Shown: positions 59,697 through 64,000 of the stretch, piece after piece
Position numbering within the stretch: the stretch's first letter is position 1
Layout of the letters: every line of letters begins with the position of its first letter
The notes under the pieces: model-generated
Seen by the model: only the letters and a program-made list of their open reading frames with translations
Told to the model about the DNA's origin: nothing
Databases searched by the model: none
Origin: Actinobacillus seminis
Lineage (GTDB): Bacteria > Pseudomonadota > Gammaproteobacteria > Enterobacterales > Pasteurellaceae
Length of the DNA: 64,000 bases
Assembly: GCF_002263215.1 (NCBI RefSeq)
Contig: NZ_NLFK01000001.1
Coordinates: 248,001-312,000, forward strand
Reading direction: 5' to 3'
Made by a program: the position numbers and the translations under genes

Positions 59697-60902
59697 TTAA
59701 TGCAATTGTGCGCTGATGTTTAATTCGTTCATGGGGAATTTATAATAATACACAATCGAAATTAACAAACGAGTTAAACCAGCGCCAATTAACGCATAAG
59801 CAACACCATATAAACCTTGTTCTCTAAAACAATAAAATAACACAACCAACACCGCAATAGAAATTAATTGACGGGTAAATAACAAAATTTGTTTTCCTAA
59901 AATCAACATATTTTGGGATAACACCCAAGATAATCCTGCGATAATGGAATTCACAATAAACCAAACTAAAATTGGCGCAACTTCTGCATATTTTTCACTA
60001 AAAAAGAAAACCACGACGGGCTTTGCTAAAAATGGAACAATAATAACTGCACTTATTGCCATTAATCCAATTAACAATAAAACGGATTGAATGCGATTCA
60101 TTCGGTTAAGCAAGCCGGAATAATAATAATCCGCAAGCATATTAATAAATTTTGTTAATAATGCATCAAAAGCAATGCAAACCGTATATAGCCCTAAAGT
60201 ATAATTTCCCATTAAAGAAACAATTAAAAATTTATCTAAATTGACTGTCGTTGCACCAAAAGTTTGTAATAAATTTTGTTTAATCCAATTTTTAGCAAAA
60301 AAACGCCCATCCATTTTTTTCACATCATGTTCTCGGATAAATTGGCGTTCAATACGCGTAAGATAAAATAAACAAAATAACGCCTGCACAATCGTTAATG
60401 CGGTTAATAAATATAACGCGATTGCAATTGGCTGTTCTCCCCCAATAAAATAACAAGCCGCATATAAAATCACTGCTAAAATCGGTTGTTGTAAGGAAAT
60501 CACCCGATAAATTTTTAAATTCGCATCAATTTTACTTTTTTCTACTGTAATAGTTAAAATTGCGGTTAAAACCACATTTAACATGAATAAATAAGAAAAT
60601 TGCGTCACCTCAAAAAAATACAAAGCAATTGCCGCTACTAAGCAGGCAAACGCTAAAAAGCCAAGAAAATAATAGCGCCATCCTTGATATTGTTGATGGC
60701 GCATACTTAAAGCAAAAGCAAATCCTACACCGCCGGAACCAATCGCCGCCGCATAACTAACCGAGGTAACAAAAAGCTGGAATAAGCCGCGTTCCTCAAC
60801 TGCCAGCAATCGCGCCAACAAAAATGAACTGACCATGGTCAATCCCGTACTGAACAAGGTCACTAAAATTAAACTGACTAAATTTCGTTGATTGCTATTC
60901 AT
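59697..60902 (-). CDS. Wzx-like polysaccharide flippase
   Basis: The 401-residue protein has about twelve spans in the MOP-superfamily pattern: LVSLILVTLFSTGLTMVSSFLLARLL at the N-terminus and a C-terminal half with PFLAKPVVVFFFSEKYAEVAPIL, a segment typical of polysaccharide transporters. It would flip lipid-linked sugar units across the inner membrane. It is the first of four same-strand genes with gaps of 18, 2 and -1 bases. The gene is AT-rich, as glycan-export genes often are. Confidence 0.8.
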   Translation of the reverse strand: MNSNQRNLVSLILVTLFSTGLTMVSSFLLARLLAVEERGLFQLFVTSVSYAAAIGSGGVGFAFALSMRHQQYQGWRYYFLGFLAFACLVAAIALYFFEVTQFSYLFMLNVVLTAILTITVEKSKIDANLKIYRVISLQQPILAVILYAACYFIGGEQPIAIALYLLTALTIVQALFCLFYLTRIERQFIREHDVKKMDGRFFAKNWIKQNLLQTFGATTVNLDKFLIVSLMGNYTLGLYTVCIAFDALLTKFINMLADYYYSGLLNRMNRIQSVLLLIGLMAISAVIIVPFLAKPVVVFFFSEKYAEVAPILVWFIVNSIIAGLSWVLSQNMLILGKQILLFTRQLISIAVLVVLFYCFREQGLYGVAYALIGAGLTRLLISIVYYYKFPMNELNISAQLH

Positions 60903-61073
60903 CTTCGACGACCGCCAACTTTATCCGCCTATTTGGCTTATTATCATAAACCTGTCATTGTAAAGCGAACCGCAACGACATTCAATAAAACAATAAATCT
61001 TTACAAAATCTTACAATCTCTTTATTCTTGCCTATTTGAGCGTACCCATTTCAAATATCCAATAGGTGGCCTT

Positions 61074-61838
61074 ATGTTTATGTTAGTCAAATTAATTACC
61101 ACCATTATTCTTCCCCCGTTTAATGTGATCTTGCTTTTTATTTTATCTTTAATTCTCGGCGCGTTTGATTACAAAATCTTAAGTAAATTCACCGCACTTT
61201 TAGGCATTTTAATCCTTTATGTGTTCAGCATCCCTTATACTGCACAAAAATTAAATGATAGCCTTGTAATTGAAGATAATCTCACGCTAGAAGATTACCA
61301 AACAGCACAAGCTATCGTCGTCCTCGGCGGCGGGCTACGCGACAGCAAAGAATTATTCGGCACGCTCGCAGTACCACAAATTCCGTTGGAAAGATTGCGC
61401 TACGCTGCCTTCTTATATAAAAAAACTCATTTGCCGATTTTATTAAGCGGTTCCAGTCCAAATGGCAATTCTGAAGCCAAAGTAATGGAAAAAGAATTAC
61501 AGGAATTTTTCCACACCCCAACGCGCTGGCTGGAAGAACATTCTTTAACCACCAGTGAAAACGCCACACTGGTGAAAAAATTATTGGAAAAAGAAAACAT
61601 CAATCGCATTATCTTGGTGACCAACCAATGGCATATGCAGCGTGCAAAATTATTATTTGAAAAACAAGGGTTTGAAGTACTACCTGCCAGCGTCGGCAAC
61701 GGGATTACGCCAGAATCCTATGAACTTGGCTTGATGCATTTTATCCCGCAAGCCGCTGCCATGCCGGCAAATATGCAAGCGCTAAAAGAATGGATTGGCT
61801 ATTGGAAAGAAAAGAATTTAAGCCCGAATTCCATCTAA
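61074..61838 (+). CDS. elyC: ElyC/YdcF-family (DUF218) membrane protein
   Basis: The 254-residue protein has two N-terminal spans (LVKLITTIILPPFNVILLFI and FTALLGILILYVFSI) and a periplasmic DUF218 domain: AIVVLGGGLRDS, LPILLSGSSPNG and RIILVTNQWHMQRAKLLFEKQG. This is the layout of E. coli ElyC, which affects envelope and peptidoglycan lipid-carrier metabolism. ATG 61074 follows AGGTGG; ATG 61080 is a close alternative, and the frame from 60888 overlaps wzx. Confidence 0.82.
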   Translation: MFMLVKLITTIILPPFNVILLFILSLILGAFDYKILSKFTALLGILILYVFSIPYTAQKLNDSLVIEDNLTLEDYQTAQAIVVLGGGLRDSKELFGTLAVPQIPLERLRYAAFLYKKTHLPILLSGSSPNGNSEAKVMEKELQEFFHTPTRWLEEHSLTTSENATLVKKLLEKENINRIILVTNQWHMQRAKLLFEKQGFEVLPASVGNGITPESYELGLMHFIPQAAAMPANMQALKEWIGYWKEKNLSPNSI

Positions 61839-61895
61839 TAGGGGCTATCAGATTGGTTTGAGTGTACAAATTAGCCCCCGGACAATGAATGTTAA

Positions 61896-62826
61896 TTATT
61901 CTATAACTAATTTTTTACCATTATAAGACAGGGTTTGAACTTTCGTTAATGCTTTACCGCCATCAGTTTCTCCTCCTACAAGAAATACTTTATTTTTGTA
62001 ACTAAAAGAGATACCCGATGCGATATTTTCCGGCAATTTACCGACAATTTTCCAAGTACCGTTTTTTCCAAGTAATGTTATCTTTGCCAATTGTTCCTAA
62101 TTCTGTGGTTGGAGTACGTAAGCCGGCTTTTATTTCACCATTCACGACTAACAATGTACCATCTTTCAAGCCAACCACTGCACCGGCACGCGGTAAGAAT
62201 GGGAATATACCCTCATTACGCCATACATTGGTCGCAGGTTCATAGCTTGCGATTTCCGGCGAAAAGAAGAAATCTTGTGCGCGCAGATTGAAATAAGAAT
62301 CAAATATCGCTTTTTCTTTCTCTTTATCACCACCTGCGGAACCAACATCTTGAAATAGAACATTCCAGATTTCTTGATTTACTCCTCCAACAAAATAGAT
62401 TTTTTTGCTATCTGCAACCGCACTTGTTCCCGCCGTTGCCCCTTTTGGTGAACGAGTTTGTAATTTTGTCCAAGTATTGTTAGCCGGATCATAAACATAA
62501 GCATCATTAATACTTTCGCTTTTATTATTTACAGTATCTTGAAAACCACCAAATACATAGAGCTTACCGTTCACACCCGCTGCACCGGCTTGATTACGCA
62601 CCCCTCCCGGGAATGCGGCAATTTCTTTCCATTGTGCATCTTTTTCTTTTAAATTCAATGCGTAAAATTTATCACCACCGGAGCCTAAGCCTACATAAAT
62701 AGTATCACCAATTAATGCTCCGGCACCTCCTTTGATCCCTATGGGCAAATCAGGATAGACGGCTTGTGCAGAAAATGCGGTTAAGCCTAAAATGAATGTT
62801 GCTAAAAAAGATTTTGTCATTTTCAT
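61896..62826 (-). pseudogene. nanM: N-acetylneuraminate epimerase NanM, frameshifted
   Basis: The exported Kelch-repeat mutarotase speeds conversion of alpha- to beta-sialic acid. A signal peptide ends in AFSAQA. Kelch blades include AAGVNGKLYVFGGFQ, KKIYFVGGVNQ and [16 protein letters not shown]. The frame breaks at 62096-62097, where CC (GG on the coding strand) seems to have one extra base; removing it joins PTTEL to [16 protein letters not shown] and continues to the stop at 61896. This is probably a homopolymer read error. It follows the TRAP transporter gene on the same strand, matching the sialic-acid uptake locus of H. influenzae. Confidence 0.85.
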
Positions 62827-62875
62827 AGAAATACACCTTATTGTTTTAGAAAAGTTTCATTGTTATAAACACACT

Positions 62876-64000
62876 TTAAGGCATTAATAAGTCAGGTATA
62901 AATGTAATAATCTGTGGAAACAGGGTAATTAACACTAATGTGACAAAAATCGGCACTAAAAAAGGTAATACACCTTTAGTTACAGTGGAAACGGTCATAT
63001 TACCTACACGTGCCACTACAAACAACGCCATTCCCATTGGTGGTGTAAGAATACCAATCATCATATTCAACGTAGTCATCACGCCAAAAAACACAAGATC
63101 TATACCAAATTGTTGAGCAATTGGAATAAGCATTGGTAACACAAGGAATTGCAATGCAAGCGCATCAATAAACATTCCTAAAAATAAGAGTAATAGATTG
63201 ATCATCACCAATACCATTGTCGGACTGTCTGCAATCGCAACAAAGGCTTCCCCAATTCTCATGGCAACTTGTTCACGGGCAATCATATCACCGAAGAATG
63301 TTACGGTCATTACCATTAACGCAGTGACGCCTGTAATAGAAATGGTTTCCACACAGCTTTTAAATAAACTTTGCAAGTTCAACTCTTTATAAACAAATTT
63401 CCCCACAATAATGGAGTACGCTGCAGCAAAAACTGCCGCCTCAGTCGGGGTAAATAAACCTGAAAAGATACCAACAATAATAAGAATTGGAGTTAAAATT
63501 GCCCAAACACTTTCTTTAAACGCCTTGCAGAGTTCCTCTCTCGTTGCTTTACGTGTTTTTGGATAACCTCGTTTTTTGGATACGAAATAATTCATTATCA
63601 TTAAAGCTATCGTCACCAGCACGCCGGGTACAAACCCCGCGACAAAAAGTTTCGCAATACTTTCATTAGCAATAACACCATAGATAATCATTGCAATACT
63701 TGGCGGCACTAATGGACCAATGATACAAGATGCTGCTGTGATGCCGCCACAAATGTCATCATCATAACCGGCATCTCGCATGGCTTTAATCTCTAATTGC
63801 CCCAAACCACCGGCATCAGCAAGCGCAGATCCTGACATCCCTGAGAAAATCAAGCTCGCCCCGATATTCACGTGCCCCATACCTCCTGTGTAATGTCCTA
63901 ATAACGCTTTCGCAAAGGTAAATATTTTTGTGGTAATCCCCCCTGTATTCATCAAAATCCCTGTAAGAATAAAGAACGGTACACTTAATAATGGGAAACT
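62876..64000 (-). CDS. siaT: TRAP transporter large permease (SiaT type), 5' part beyond the window
   Basis: The frame is open to the right edge and ends at 62876, giving 374 residues here. It is the DctM-type 12-span part: [55 protein letters not shown] and [16 protein letters not shown] are hallmarks. Placed before nanM, it is probably the sialic-acid permease SiaT, whose H. influenzae form is fused to the small permease; the fused part cannot be seen. Confidence 0.87.
   Translation of the reverse strand, partial: SFPLLSVPFFILTGILMNTGGITTKIFTFAKALLGHYTGGMGHVNIGASLIFSGMSGSALADAGGLGQLEIKAMRDAGYDDDICGGITAASCIIGPLVPPSIAMIIYGVIANESIAKLFVAGFVPGVLVTIALMIMNYFVSKKRGYPKTRKATREELCKAFKESVWAILTPILIIVGIFSGLFTPTEAAVFAAAYSIIVGKFVYKELNLQSLFKSCVETISITGVTALMVMTVTFFGDMIAREQVAMRIGEAFVAIADSPTMVLVMINLLLLFLGMFIDALALQFLVLPMLIPIAQQFGIDLVFFGVMTTLNMMIGILTPPMGMALFVVARVGNMTVSTVTKGVLPFLVPIFVTLVLITLFPQIITFIPDLLMP

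Overview
The window is chromosomal DNA of a Pasteurellaceae bacterium. The evidence is the many copies of the Haemophilus-type DNA uptake core AAGTGCGGT/ACCGCACTT, inside genes and as inverted pairs acting as terminators, together with gene neighbourhoods typical of Haemophilus and Aggregatibacter (nfsA-rimK against grxA, ompW against yciCBA-yciI, upp-uraA-hda, lolB-ispE-prs, ygiM-cca, a TRAP transporter next to nanM). An Aggregatibacter-like species is plausible but unproven; the remnant of an HpaII-type restriction gene fits that guess weakly.

Layout. 1-3.4 kb: ECF sigma and anti-sigma genes against a Met-rich periplasmic peptide, msrAB, ccdA and a thioredoxin-like gene, which together look like an oxidant-defence unit. 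3.5-9.1 kb: pepT and the spermidine/putrescine importer potABCD. 9.2-19.5 kb: dsbD, arcA, ycfP, rimK-nfsA, grxA, argA, ompW and yciC-yciB-yciA-yciI. 19.7-30.2 kb: acnB, a lipoprotein, a decayed adhesin/yebC patch, rlmKL, znuA with a very long His-Asp repeat, an LtaS-like enzyme and ubiC. 30.4-34.7 kb: upp-uraA-hda and der. 35.0-37.0 kb: tRNA-Gly and tRNA-Cys, then an AT-rich island free of uptake sequences with a broken HNH nuclease, a degraded HpaII-like nuclease and an intact vsr. 37.3-46.4 kb: nrdR, modABC against modE, ydgA, dnaK and dnaJ separated by a hairpin-rich repeat. 46.5-56.8 kb: prs, ispE, lolB, cca, ygiM, a Pit phosphate transporter with its DUF47 partner, a CYTH protein, radA and mltB. 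56.8-64 kb: a wzx-wzy-glycosyltransferase cluster, an ElyC-like gene, nanM and a partial TRAP permease.

The strangest signals are technical. Two perfect loxP sequences in opposite orientation lie inside msrAB and potC. They match the 454 paired-end linker as I recall it; one is next to a stretch matching 454 Titanium primer B, and both are next to runs of 15 A. Similar A runs lie at the ccdA/thioredoxin junction and after tRNA-Cys. The simplest reading is that contigs were joined through untrimmed linker and poly-A. Single-base frameshifts in short homopolymers (msrB, thioredoxin, adhesin leader, HNH gene, nanM) fit the same technology, so several apparent pseudogenes may be intact in the organism.

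Regulatory sites that can be read include FNR-like boxes at arcA and in the ompW/yciC divergent region, an ArgR-like box at argA, a ModE-like palindrome between modA and modE, a sigma-32-like promoter at dnaK and a sigma-70 promoter for the tRNAs.
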